DNA of 42,156 nt, from positions 1 to 42,156 of the forward strand of contig CANOFO010000014.1 of assembly GCA_947565305.1 (NCBI GenBank). Reading direction: 5' to 3'. How positions within the stretch are numbered: position 1 is the first letter of the stretch; every line of letters begins with the position of its first letter. Source of the DNA: an uncultured Lachnospiraceae bacterium (GTDB lineage Bacteria; Bacillota; Clostridia; Lachnospirales; Lachnospiraceae). Under the pieces are notes generated by a model. It was not told the origin of the DNA. It was given only the letters and a program-made list of their open reading frames with translations, and searched no databases. Below, one piece after another: positions 8,208 to 16,358 of this stretch. Position numbers and translations under genes: made by a program.

Positions 8208-9410
8208 GTGAAATATGTGATTGTGCTGGGCGATGGCATGGCAGACCGCCCGATAGAAGAACTGGGGGGCATGACCCCGCTGGAGTATGCCAGGACCCCG
8301 CAGATGGATGCGCTTGCAGCAGCCGGGGAGATTGGCATGGTGCATACGATTCCGGAAGGGATGTCCCCGGGAAGCGATACAGCAAACCTCTCCGTGCTGG
8401 GCTATGACCCTAAGATTTATTATTCCGGGCGTTCTCCGTTGGAAGCATTGAGCATCGGGGTGGATATGAAGCCCACGGATGTTTCTCTGCGCTGCAATAT
8501 CGTAACGCTCTCGGAAGAGGAAGAGAATTACGAGGATAAGAAGATTTTAGACCACAGTTCCGGGGAAATTTCTACAGAGGAAGCTTCCATCCTCATTGAA
8601 GCGGTGAAAAAGGAACTGGAGACAGATATTTATAGATTATATGTGGGGACCAGTTACCGCCATCTGCTGATTTGGGAGCAGGGCCAGGTTGTGGATTTGA
8701 CGCCGCCCCACGATGTGCTGGGACAGACAATTGGACAGTATCTGCCTCAAGATGACGTGCTGAAAGGAATGATGAAAAAGAGTTACGAGATTCTGGTGAA
8801 TCATCCCATCAACATAGAGCGTAAAAAGAAAGGTCTGAATCCAGCGAATTCCTGTTGGTTCTGGGGAGCCGGCACAAGACCGTCCCTGTCCTCATTTCAG
8901 GAGAAAACCGGGCTCAAAGGCGCGATGATATCCGCGGTAGACCTTTTAAAGGGAATTGCAGTGGGTGCTTCCATGAAAAACATTTCTGTGGAAGGCGCAA
9001 ATGGCGGGCTGGACACGAACTATGAGGGCAAAGCCCAGGCGGCGGTGGACGCGCTGACGAAAGAGGATTGCGATTTTGTCTATGTGCACCTGGAGGCGCC
9101 GGATGAGATGGGACATCAGGGCAGCGTGGAAAAGAAGGTACAGGCGATTGAGAATTTGGATGCGCGTGTGGTTGCGCCGATTAAGGCTGGTCTGGAGCAG
9201 ATGGGAGCGGATTTCCGTATGCTTGTGATGCCGGACCATCCTACGCCGATTGCCCTTCGGACGCACACTGGTGACAGTGTTCCATATCTGCTTTACGACA
9301 GCACGAAGATTCAGGAGAATTCCTGGAAATATAATGAGAAGGAAGCAGAACAATCTGGGCACAGCATTGCCAGAGGCTGCGAGATGATTGACTATCTGAT
9401 AGGAAAATAA
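8208..9410 (+). CDS. apgM: ApgM-type phosphoglycerate mutase / proposed homoserine kinase
   Basis: The 400-aa protein is an archaeal-type cofactor-independent phosphoglycerate mutase of the alkaline phosphatase superfamily. It has the N-terminal metal site VIVLGDGMADRP, the nucleophile region PGSDTANLSVLGYDP, a metal site HLEAPDEMGHQGS and a C-terminal MPDHPTPIALRTHTGDS with the paired Asp/His. The start is GTG at 8208, five nt after GGAAGGA; a longer frame from 8172 overlaps the hom stop and has no ribosome site. TIGRFAM describes a subgroup of this family as a proposed homoserine kinase on the basis of gene neighbourhood. Its place right after hom fits that role, which would feed threonine synthase. 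A plain glycolytic role cannot be excluded. Confidence 0.88.
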   Translation: MKYVIVLGDGMADRPIEELGGMTPLEYARTPQMDALAAAGEIGMVHTIPEGMSPGSDTANLSVLGYDPKIYYSGRSPLEALSIGVDMKPTDVSLRCNIVTLSEEEENYEDKKILDHSSGEISTEEASILIEAVKKELETDIYRLYVGTSYRHLLIWEQGQVVDLTPPHDVLGQTIGQYLPQDDVLKGMMKKSYEILVNHPINIERKKKGLNPANSCWFWGAGTRPSLSSFQEKTGLKGAMISAVDLLKGIAVGASMKNISVEGANGGLDTNYEGKAQAAVDALTKEDCDFVYVHLEAPDEMGHQGSVEKKVQAIENLDARVVAPIKAGLEQMGADFRMLVMPDHPTPIALRTHTGDSVPYLLYDSTKIQENSWKYNEKEAEQSGHSIARGCEMIDYLIGK

Positions 9411-9422
9411 CATAAGAAAATG

Positions 9423-9456
9423 AAAAAGTACCGGTGCCTGTGCATCTGTACTTTTT
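9423..9456 (+). terminator. Rho-independent terminator of the hom-apgM operon
   Basis: A perfect 9-bp stem AAAAAGTAC / GTACTTTTT with a 16-nt loop is followed by a T run (to 9457), 12 nt after the apgM stop. The A-tract before the stem also makes it usable for the convergent gene ending at 9466. Confidence 0.8.
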
Positions 9457-9465
9457 TGTAGCTAT

Positions 9466-9918
9466 TCAGAACCCCATGGAAATGCTGATATTTTGCAGTA
9501 AGTCAATGTTCCATATCGCCAGCAGTAAATTTTTCACTATGAAGTTAATTATCACAATTCCCAGAGCAGCCCAGATATAGAAGTCGCGGTATCTCATACC
9601 GATTTTAATGCGGTGCCCTGAAATCCTTTCTATGGACTGGCTGATTAGAAACCAGCCGCCTGTGATGGCAGTGCAAAGAACAAGCGGATGGCAGATAAAA
9701 GAGGTAAGGAACTTTCCATGCAGCAGGGCTGACACCGCCCTTGTGCCGCCGCAGCCAGGGCAGTAAAATCCGGTGGCGCTGTAGAAAATACAGGGAACCA
9801 TCAGTTTCTCATAGGGCAGGGGCAGAAGACGGTACAGCAGATAGAGGATAACTGCCATAAAGGCCAATGCCCACCCGGTAAAAAACAAAGCGGTCTCTTC
9901 CTTTTTATGTTCTCTCAA
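9466..9918 (-). CDS. DUF2752 membrane protein
   Basis: The 150-aa membrane protein has an N-terminal helix (LFFTGWALAFMAVILYLLYRLL), the diagnostic DUF2752 motif FYCPGCGGTRAVSALLHG, and two or three further transmembrane helices. The function of the family is unknown; the CPGCGGTR loop is reminiscent of a metal- or redox-active site. The start is most likely TTG at 9918-9916, because GGGAGGTGA lies 5-6 nt upstream; a weaker TTG at 9942 exists in the same frame. It is convergent with apgM and divergent from the next gene. Confidence 0.8.
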   Translation of the reverse strand: MREHKKEETALFFTGWALAFMAVILYLLYRLLPLPYEKLMVPCIFYSATGFYCPGCGGTRAVSALLHGKFLTSFICHPLVLCTAITGGWFLISQSIERISGHRIKIGMRYRDFYIWAALGIVIINFIVKNLLLAIWNIDLLQNISISMGF

Positions 9919-10014
9919 ACAATCACCTCCCGGCTTTGACAATGATTTTTGCAGCGGTTGCGATTAAATGATTGTAACTGAACTGCTGCTGGTTTTAGTA
10001 TTACTTAATATTCG

Positions 10015-10028
10015 TTATACTAGTATAA
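10015..10028. repeat. Perfect 14-bp palindrome in a divergent promoter region
   Basis: The sequence TTATACTAGTATAA is its own reverse complement. It lies between the minus-strand DUF2752 gene and the plus-strand promoter at 10044-10072, a fitting position for an operator. No candidate regulator gene is adjacent. Confidence 0.5.
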
Positions 10029-10043
10029 GTACAATTTTTGCAT

Positions 10044-10072
10044 TTGTCAAAGGGGAGAATATGTGTTATAGT
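10044..10072 (+). promoter_or_regulatory. Promoter of the HEGEH protein gene
   Basis: TTGTCA (10044-10049), a 17-nt spacer and TATAGT (10067-10072), 47 nt before the ATG at 10120. Confidence 0.65.
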
Positions 10073-10119
10073 ACCTTTAAAGGAGATATTTGTAATATTA
10101 CTGGGAAGGGGATGGCAGC

Positions 10120-10821
10120 ATGTCAGGTTTCATGGTAGGAATGAATACATATTATAACGGCATGAATCAGGGATATGGACGTACCCTCGCGCTAGGGGAA
10201 ACGGCGCAGGATGCCAAAGAGGCGGAGCAGGCAGGAAAGATGCAGGGGGAAGAGAGAACACAGCAGGAATCAAGATTGCCCAAGGGTGAAAAGGCACAGA
10301 AGGAAGAGAGGCCGCAGGACGGTTTTCGTGAGAAAGAGCCGGGCGAGGAGTGCCAGACCTGCAAGAATCGCAAGTATAAGGACGGCTCAGACGAGAATGT
10401 GTCCTTTAAGGCAGCGGCGCACATTTCCCCGGAGGCAGCAGCGAGCCGCGTACGCGCCCACGAAGGGGAGCATGTAGCAAATGCATACAGCAAGGCAGAG
10501 CAGAAAGGCGGAGAAGTAATTTCTGCTTCTGTGCGTATTGAGATGTCAGTCTGCCCCGAATGTGGGAAGAGTTATGTGTCTGGAGGCACTACGACAACGA
10601 AAATCAGGTATCCGGCAGAATCTGGGAAAGAAGATTCCCAAACAGCCAGCCAGGAACAGGAGAATCCCCATGCCGTAAATCAGGATAAGGGAAATCCTTA
10701 CGCAGCAAGGCAAAACCCCTATGCCGCTAATCAGAGACAGCTCTTTGCAAATGCAGTGCGGGGGAATGGCTTTGACCATGCAACAAGGCCTATGGAAGAA
10801 TTTGAAATGGAGCGTTATTGA
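10120..10821 (+). CDS. Putative zinc metalloprotease-like protein (SprA-related)
   Basis: The 233-aa protein has a low-complexity charged N-terminal third (Glu/Lys/Gln rich, about residues 25-75). A compact domain follows with ECQTCKNRKYKDGS, then VRAHEGEHVANAYSKAEQKG, where HEGEH (residues 114-118) fits the HExxH zinc-protease signature. A second cysteine pair (CPECGKSYVSGG) comes next, and the tail is Gln/Asn/Tyr-rich with imperfect NPYAANQ-like repeats. The RAHExxH pattern resembles the SprA-related putative metallopeptidase family; proteolysis has not been shown here. There is no signal peptide. The next gene overlaps its stop, so the two are co-transcribed. Confidence 0.7.
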   Translation: MSGFMVGMNTYYNGMNQGYGRTLALGETAQDAKEAEQAGKMQGEERTQQESRLPKGEKAQKEERPQDGFREKEPGEECQTCKNRKYKDGSDENVSFKAAAHISPEAAASRVRAHEGEHVANAYSKAEQKGGEVISASVRIEMSVCPECGKSYVSGGTTTTKIRYPAESGKEDSQTASQEQENPHAVNQDKGNPYAARQNPYAANQRQLFANAVRGNGFDHATRPMEEFEMERY

Positions 10822-10823
10822 AT

Positions 10824-11555
10824 ATGAGAGTAACATCAGCAGAATTAAAACGATTATCAAGGGAGCATTTGACCGGTCACTGGGGGCTGGCAATCGGAGC
10901 CAACTTACTGGTGCAGATGATAGTGTCAGGATTATTGATGCCATTCTATTTTCTGCTTATCATTACTGGCAGCGGAACCGTGCAGTATATCACTTATATG
11001 GTAGCAGCAATTATTATTTCCGCGGTATCCATGGTCCTGCAGTGCGGGATACTGCGGATGTATTTGGGGTTTGCAAGGAAGCAGGAAGTCAGCGTGGGAA
11101 TGATGTTTTCGGAGTTCACCAGAAGGCCGGACCGTTATATCCTGAGTTATGTGCTGGTGTTTGTCATTGAGATGCTGTGCGTATTGCCTGGGACCATTTG
11201 TCTGGTCGTGGGTCTGGTTGCCGATACATTGCTGGCGATTGCGATTGGCGTGACATTGTATATAGGAGGAATGATAGTTGTGCTGCTCGTGTCTTTGCGG
11301 CTGTCCCAGACGTACATGCTGCTTGTGGAGCACAGCGATATGGGTGTTATCGAGGCGTTACGCACGAGTTCACAGATGATGGAAGGAAATATGGGAAGGC
11401 TCTTTTATATCTATCTGAGTTTTATTGGCTGGTCGCTGCTCGGGCTGCTGTCCTGCGGCATTGGCATGTTGTGGGTAACACCGTATATGATGCAGGTCAG
11501 CGTCAACTTTTATCGTGACCTGAATGGGGAGATAAGTCAGGGGCAGGAATTCTGA
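10824..11555 (+). CDS. DUF975 family integral membrane protein
   Basis: The 243-aa protein starts with the DUF975 signature (LKRLSREHLTGHWGLAIGANLL) and has about five transmembrane helices (around residues 25-50, 56-80, 115-135, 140-165 and 205-225). The conserved TYMLLVEHSDMGVIEALRTSSQMMEGN segment precedes the last helix. The family is common in Firmicutes and its function is unknown. The start is uncertain: ATG 10824 or TTG 10818, the latter overlapping the previous stop. GGAG lies at about 10808-10811. Tight coupling to the HEGEH gene suggests a shared role. Confidence 0.78.
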   Translation: MRVTSAELKRLSREHLTGHWGLAIGANLLVQMIVSGLLMPFYFLLIITGSGTVQYITYMVAAIIISAVSMVLQCGILRMYLGFARKQEVSVGMMFSEFTRRPDRYILSYVLVFVIEMLCVLPGTICLVVGLVADTLLAIAIGVTLYIGGMIVVLLVSLRLSQTYMLLVEHSDMGVIEALRTSSQMMEGNMGRLFYIYLSFIGWSLLGLLSCGIGMLWVTPYMMQVSVNFYRDLNGEISQGQEF

Positions 11556-11563
11556 GAATGAAA

Positions 11564-11611
11564 AATACCGGAGATGATTATTGCTGCAGACAGCATATCA
11601 TTTCCGGTATT
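11564..11611. terminator. Bidirectional terminator hairpin
   Basis: AATACCGGA (11564-11572) pairs perfectly with TCCGGTATT (11603-11611), and an inner ATGAT/ATCAT extends the stem. It lies between the convergent DUF975 gene and the minus-strand gene ending at 11624, so it probably serves both. Confidence 0.75.
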
Positions 11612-11623
11612 ATAGTTTCAGAA

Positions 11624-12040
11624 TTACAAATTCTGATACATATCTCGGTACATGTCATAGGGATTTGTGTAATCTGGATACCCCATATCTTCCATAATTT
11701 CTTCAATATAGTTCATATATCCTTCCAGACCGCCAAACTGGATAAAGAGGACGGTAAGTGAATAAATCAGGAACAGGATACCGAAAATAATGGCAATGAT
11801 TCCCAGAATCAGGCCGGCCTTGGCATATCCGTTAGTAGTCATCTCGCCGCCGCGTGAAAGCAGTGCAAGAATGATTGCCAGAGAGCCGAAGATAATTGCG
11901 GGATAGACACAGCAGCCCATCACCAGTCCGGCAATCGCCAATGCCATAGAGGCAATTGCCATGCTTGCGGAACGCTTCTCTATGTAATCTGTGTGAGGGG
12001 TATTTGGGATATCTGGCATATGATACTCATTGTAGTCCAT
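11624..12040 (-). CDS. Small DUF4190-like membrane protein
   Basis: The 138-aa protein has a soluble Tyr/Pro-rich N-terminus (about 25 residues), then two transmembrane helices with the small-residue pattern of DUF4190 proteins (ASMALAIAGLVMGCCVYPAI, SLAIILALLS and KAGLILGIIAIIFGILFLI). The C-terminus is acidic and Tyr-rich (YPDYTNPYDMYRDMYQN). The start has AAAGGAGG seven nt upstream and a clear promoter at 12068-12096. The function is unknown; homologues are abundant in Lachnospiraceae and often sit near other small membrane proteins. Confidence 0.72.
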   Translation of the reverse strand: MDYNEYHMPDIPNTPHTDYIEKRSASMAIASMALAIAGLVMGCCVYPAIIFGSLAIILALLSRGGEMTTNGYAKAGLILGIIAIIFGILFLIYSLTVLFIQFGGLEGYMNYIEEIMEDMGYPDYTNPYDMYRDMYQNL

Positions 12041-12067
12041 AAGAATTCCTCCTTTGCTATTTCGTCT

Positions 12068-12096
12068 ATTGTAGCATTTTTGTCAGGAAAATACAA
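12068..12096 (-). promoter_or_regulatory. Promoter of the DUF4190-like gene
   Basis: On the minus strand TTGTAT (12096-12091), a 17-nt spacer, then TACAAT (12073-12068), 28 nt before the ATG. Confidence 0.7.
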
Positions 12097-12099
12097 ATC

Positions 12100-12130
12100 A
12101 AATACCCCGCAGCAGGCGGATGGGGTATTT
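12100..12130. repeat. Hairpin AAATACCCC / GGGGTATTT
   Basis: A perfect 9-bp inverted repeat with a 13-nt loop lies in the 324-nt gap between divergent genes. It looks like a terminator, but no gene ends here, so it may be a remnant or a boundary that blocks read-through from upstream antisense transcription. Confidence 0.5.
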
Positions 12131-12136
12131 GGTCCT

Positions 12137-12195
12137 CGCGGCATTCGTCAAATATCCATGTAAACATGGCTATTTTCCTCATTGCTCGCGGGAAT
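12137..12195. repeat. Imperfect 59-bp palindromic element
   Basis: The core CCATGT-AA-ACATGG (12156-12169) is extended by AAATA/TATTT arms (12150-12154, 12171-12175), and the outermost bases are CGCG on both sides. The rest of the gap (12041-12364) holds two promoters, a hairpin and a 130-nt tex leader with no recognised riboswitch. Confidence 0.5.
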
Positions 12196-12205
12196 AAATA
12201 TATGA

Positions 12206-12234
12206 TTGCCGGATGTTTGGGGGTGTGTTATAAT
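12206..12234 (+). promoter_or_regulatory. Promoter of tex
   Basis: TTGCCG (12206-12211), a 17-nt spacer, then a consensus TATAAT (12229-12234). A leader of about 125 nt follows. Confidence 0.7.
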
Positions 12235-12364
12235 CAGAACGTATGCATGAGGTAACGACAGAAGGACGCAAGTCTGTAATACGGCTTACGTCTTAATTTA
12301 TGGCGGCTGTGGCTTGCCGGTTGCCAGAACATAAAGGTTGAAAGAAGTAGTAAGGAGCGCTGTT

Positions 12365-14506
12365 ATGGATATTATTGCAAAATTAGCAGAAGAACTGCAC
12401 ATCAAAACGCAGCAGGCAGAGGCTGCAGTGAAACTGATTGACGAGGGGAACACGATTCCCTTTATTTCCAGATACCGCAAAGAGGCGACAGGAGCCCTCA
12501 ATGACGAAGTGCTGCGTAACCTGTTTGAGCGTCTGACCTACCTGCGGAATCTGGAAGAGAAGAAGGAGCAGGTATTATCCAGTATTGAGGAACAGGGCAA
12601 ACTGACGGAAGAGTTAAAGCAGCAGATATTGGCAGCAGAAACATTAGTGGCAGTGGAGGACCTTTACCGGCCCTATCGCCCGAAACGGCGTACGCGGGCT
12701 ACAATTGCCAAGGAAAAAGGGCTGGAACCTTTGGCAAATATTATTTTGCTGCAGATGACGGACAAGCCCTTAGAGCATGAGGCAGAGAGTTTCCTCAATC
12801 CTGAAAAAGAAGTGGAGACTGTGCAGGATGCCATTGCAGGCGCTATGGATATTCTGGCAGAAGCAATCTCCGATGAGGCCGATTACCGCAAATACATCCG
12901 TGACCTTACTTTGCGTGTAGGCAAGATTGTGTCGGCAGCGAAAGACCCCGAGACAGAGTCCGTCTATGAGATGTATTATGAATTTGAGGAGGGTCTGGCG
13001 AAACTTGCCGGACACCGTATTTTGGCATTGAACCGCGGCGAGGCAGAGAAAATCCTCACGGTGAAGATTGAGGCGCCCACGGAACAGATTCTGCAGTATT
13101 TGGCGAAGAAGACGATTGTCAGGGACAATCCCCATACCACGGAGGTTCTGCATGCTGTGATTGAGGATAGCTATAAACGCCTTATCGCCCCGGCGATTGA
13201 GCGTGAAATCCGCAATGAACTGACGGAACGTGCTGAGGACGGTGCGATTAAAGTGTTTGGCAAAAATCTGGAACAGCTTCTGATGCAGCCGCCGATTGCC
13301 GGTAAAGTTGTGTTGGGCTGGGACCCGGCATTCCGTACCGGGTGTAAGCTCGCCGTAGTGGATTCCACAGGAAAAGTATTGGATACCACGGTCATTTACC
13401 CGACAGCGCCCCAGAATAAAGTCGAGCAGTCCAAAGCTGTCCTGAAAAAACTGATTGATAAATATGATATTTCCCTGATTTCTGTGGGCAACGGAACGGC
13501 ATCCCGCGAATCAGAGATGATAATTGTGGACTTATTAAAAGAAATCCCAAGGCCTGTGCAGTATGTGATTGTAAATGAGGCGGGGGCTTCCGTCTATTCT
13601 GCAAGCAAGCTTGCCACGGAAGAATTTCCGAACTTTGACGTAGGGCAGAGAAGCGCTGCTTCTATTGCCAGAAGACTGCAGGACCCATTGGCAGAACTGG
13701 TGAAGATTGACCCCAAATCTATCGGCGTAGGGCAGTATCAGCACGACATGAACCAGAAGAAGCTGAGCGGTGCGCTGAATGGCGTGGTGGAGGACTGTGT
13801 AAATAAGGTAGGCGTGGATTTGAATACGGCGTCCGCCTCCCTGTTGGAGTACATATCCGGTATCAGCAAAGCCATTGCTAAAAATATCGTAGCCTACCGC
13901 GAAGAGAACGGCAGATTCCTGACTCGTGCCCAGCTGTTAAAAGTGGCGAAATTAGGACCTAAGGCATACGAGCAATGTGCCGGATTTATGCGTATTAGCG
14001 ATGGCAAAAATCCGTTAGACGGCACCAGCGTCCACCCGGAAAGTTACGAAGCAGCCAGGAAACTGCTGCAGAAGCTGGGATTTGTGCCCGAGGATATCCG
14101 TGGAGGAAAGCTCTCTGGCATCTCAAAGAAGATTTCAGATTACAAAAAGCTTGCCCTGGAACTTGAAGTCGGCGAGCTGACGTTGCAGGATATTGTAAAA
14201 GAACTGGAAAAGCCGGCGCGCGACCCCAGGGATGAAATGCCCAAACCCATTTTGCGTACCGATGTATTGGAGATGAAAGATTTAACGCCGGGCATGATTC
14301 TAAAAGGTACGGTGCGCAACGTCATTGATTTTGGCGCATTCGTGGATATCGGCGTCCATCAGGACGGCTTGGTGCATATTTCACAGATGACAGAACGCTA
14401 CATCAAGCATCCCTTAGAGGCGGTCAGCGTGGGGGATATTGTGGAAGTCAAGGTGATGAGCGTGGATTTGAAGAAGAAACGGATTCAGCTAACGATGAAG
14501 CTGTAG
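12365..14506 (+). CDS. tex: Tex-family S1 RNA-binding protein
   Basis: The 713-aa protein has all Tex modules. The N-terminal helical region has the family segment EGNTIPFISRYRKEATGAL (residues 28-46). A YqgF-like RNase H fold contains GWDPAFRTGCKLAVVD (about 318-333). Helix-hairpin-helix repeats follow (LNTASASLLEYISGISKAIA, about 490-550), and a C-terminal S1 domain begins at about 635 (GTVRNVIDFGAFVDIGVHQD, then GLVHISQM). Tex affects transcription and binds nucleic acid. The length matches the family norm. The start at 12365 has AAGGAG seven nt upstream; the frame is open a little further upstream without a ribosome site. Confidence 0.95.
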   Translation: MDIIAKLAEELHIKTQQAEAAVKLIDEGNTIPFISRYRKEATGALNDEVLRNLFERLTYLRNLEEKKEQVLSSIEEQGKLTEELKQQILAAETLVAVEDLYRPYRPKRRTRATIAKEKGLEPLANIILLQMTDKPLEHEAESFLNPEKEVETVQDAIAGAMDILAEAISDEADYRKYIRDLTLRVGKIVSAAKDPETESVYEMYYEFEEGLAKLAGHRILALNRGEAEKILTVKIEAPTEQILQYLAKKTIVRDNPHTTEVLHAVIEDSYKRLIAPAIEREIRNELTERAEDGAIKVFGKNLEQLLMQPPIAGKVVLGWDPAFRTGCKLAVVDSTGKVLDTTVIYPTAPQNKVEQSKAVLKKLIDKYDISLISVGNGTASRESEMIIVDLLKEIPRPVQYVIVNEAGASVYSASKLATEEFPNFDVGQRSAASIARRLQDPLAELVKIDPKSIGVGQYQHDMNQKKLSGALNGVVEDCVNKVGVDLNTASASLLEYISGISKAIAKNIVAYREENGRFLTRAQLLKVAKLGPKAYEQCAGFMRISDGKNPLDGTSVHPESYEAARKLLQKLGFVPEDIRGGKLSGISKKISDYKKLALELEVGELTLQDIVKELEKPARDPRDEMPKPILRTDVLEMKDLTPGMILKGTVRNVIDFGAFVDIGVHQDGLVHISQMTERYIKHPLEAVSVGDIVEVKVMSVDLKKKRIQLTMKL

Positions 14507-14509
14507 GGC

Positions 14510-14548
14510 GCAAATCCTGCCATGCAGTTTGTTTATGGCAGGATTTGC
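14510..14548 (+). terminator. Strong hairpin after tex
   Basis: A perfect 14-bp stem (14510-14523 with 14535-14548, 11-nt loop) begins four bases after the tex stop. No T run follows, so it may be a weak terminator or a processing or stability element between tex and the membrane-protein gene at 14579. Confidence 0.55.
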
Positions 14549-14578
14549 CCGGACAAGGCGAAAGGAGTCAGTCTTTCT

Positions 14579-16354
14579 ATGAATAAGTATATACAGTTGT
14601 GGACAGGGCGGTTCCAGGATAAGCGGTCAAGGTTATGCCTCATGTTGTTGGCGGCATTAACAGCAATGGTTACGGCAGCAATCTGCCTGAAAGTCCGTAA
14701 TATATACGCCACGTTTCCTTTGCTCAGGAATCAGATTCTGATGGCTGTGGTTATAGTGGCTGTTGGATTGGCATTTTTTCTTGCAGCGAAGCTGGATTTC
14801 AGGCAATTTAAGGTTGGTCGTGCAATCTTGCTCACCCTTCTGATACTGGTCTTTATTCAGGCATTAAGCGCCAACTTTTTAGTAAAAATCAATACGAATG
14901 TGATGTTAGGTTCCATGGCAAAAGCCACATGGAATGGGCACCGGATTGCCTGGCTGCTTTTTCTTGTCATGGCAATCTATCTGGCGGTCATCTGTGTATT
15001 TGGCAGGGATAAGAAATTTACGGCAGAGAGATTTTTCTTGGTATCGGTGATACCGCTGTCAGTTGCCTATCTTATCTTGATGCTTCCTGGCAGCGTACCG
15101 GACACCAAGATTCATTTTCTGGCAAGCTACCGTCTCTCAAACATGTTTTTGGGGGAAGAGCCTTGGGTTGGGAGGATAGACGATATCAATTTTTATGATG
15201 AGATAGCAAACTGTGAAAATCCAGACATGCGGGATATCACAGCCGTGCTGTCCAACCTGCATTTAAAAGCAGAAAATAAGGAATTAGCGCCATGGTCGGA
15301 GCCGATGGAACATATGGAGTTTTACTCTGTGTTTTGTTACCTCCCGCAGGTACTGGGCATGACCCTGGGGCGGCTGCTGGGGTTAGGGAGCGTTCCCATG
15401 ATATATCTTGGACGTCTGTTTATGTTACTATCATATATTCTTGCATGTTTTCATGCCATAAAAAGAACGCCAGTGGGGAAGTTTCTGTTTGCCGCAATAC
15501 CGCTTTTGCCGATGTCTCTGATGCTGAGCAGCGCCATATCCTATGACCCGCTGGTATTGTTATCCACCCTCAATTTTCTGGCGTGTTCTTTATGGCTCTG
15601 CCAGGAACCGGATTCCAGGACTGCATTGGCAGAATGCATGGCATGGGCGTTTTTGGTGGGAGCCGTCAAAGGAGGCGGCTATCTGATTCTGCTGCCGGTT
15701 GTGCTTATGTTTTGGAATGGGAATAAACGAAGGTCAGTTATCAATATAGGGGCAGTTGTGGGCAGCAGCCTGGTTTCCGTAATCTTGTTTGATGTTATTT
15801 TGCCTGCGGGCTCTAGATTGTTCCAATTTGGCGGCGAGACGGATAAGCTGTCTGCTTCCTTTGCATTTAAGGAACCGCTGCATTATGTGAGTATGCTTGT
15901 GGAGACTTATATCAGGCAGTTGGATGGGCTGATGATAAATATGGGAGGGACGCATCTTGCGCTGCTTGAGGTCACAGTCCCCTGTGTAATTATTGTAGGT
16001 CTTATGCTCATAATGGGCATTTATTCCATTTATGAGAAAGATAACATGCGGCTAAGGAACAGGGATAAACAGATATTTTCTTTAATTGTCTTTCTGGAAT
16101 TGTTTTTGACGCCAGTCATGCTTCTAAGCTGGACAACGGTGGGCAGTGAGGTGATTGACGGATTGCAGGGGCGGTATTACCTGCCTGTGCTGCCGCTGAT
16201 TGTCATGGTGTTTGCCAAATTCAGGCTCCATGCAGCAGCTGCGGGGGCGACAGAAGAACAGAATTTGGAAATCCGGGTAAGTTGCTATAAAGTATATGCA
16301 TTGCTGTCCTGCATATCTGTCTATTATATGATGAGACTTTATTTGACGAGGTGA
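14579..16354 (+). CDS. DUF2142 polytopic membrane protein
   Basis: The 591-aa product has about a dozen hydrophobic helices and the DUF2142 layout. There is a first helix near residues 20-40, a large extracytoplasmic loop around 200-260 (NFYDEIANCENPDMRD, then EHMEFYSVFCYLPQ), then GRLFMLLSYILACFHAIKRT, and near the end GLQGRYYLPVLPLIV, a segment typical of the family. DUF2142 proteins resemble lipid-linked-sugar glycosyltransferases of the GT-C type and sit in cell-envelope polysaccharide loci; the substrate is unknown. The start at 14579 follows AAAGGAG. The next gene, a GT2-GtrA fusion, begins 4 nt after its stop, so the two likely work together on one glycan. Confidence 0.8.
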   Translation: MNKYIQLWTGRFQDKRSRLCLMLLAALTAMVTAAICLKVRNIYATFPLLRNQILMAVVIVAVGLAFFLAAKLDFRQFKVGRAILLTLLILVFIQALSANFLVKINTNVMLGSMAKATWNGHRIAWLLFLVMAIYLAVICVFGRDKKFTAERFFLVSVIPLSVAYLILMLPGSVPDTKIHFLASYRLSNMFLGEEPWVGRIDDINFYDEIANCENPDMRDITAVLSNLHLKAENKELAPWSEPMEHMEFYSVFCYLPQVLGMTLGRLLGLGSVPMIYLGRLFMLLSYILACFHAIKRTPVGKFLFAAIPLLPMSLMLSSAISYDPLVLLSTLNFLACSLWLCQEPDSRTALAECMAWAFLVGAVKGGGYLILLPVVLMFWNGNKRRSVINIGAVVGSSLVSVILFDVILPAGSRLFQFGGETDKLSASFAFKEPLHYVSMLVETYIRQLDGLMINMGGTHLALLEVTVPCVIIVGLMLIMGIYSIYEKDNMRLRNRDKQIFSLIVFLELFLTPVMLLSWTTVGSEVIDGLQGRYYLPVLPLIVMVFAKFRLHAAAAGATEEQNLEIRVSCYKVYALLSCISVYYMMRLYLTR

Positions 16355-16358
16355 TGAG

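Noticed and set aside
12235..12364. Riboswitch or structured leader before tex.
   Set aside because: Only a short imperfect stem is visible and no known riboswitch core can be matched by eye.
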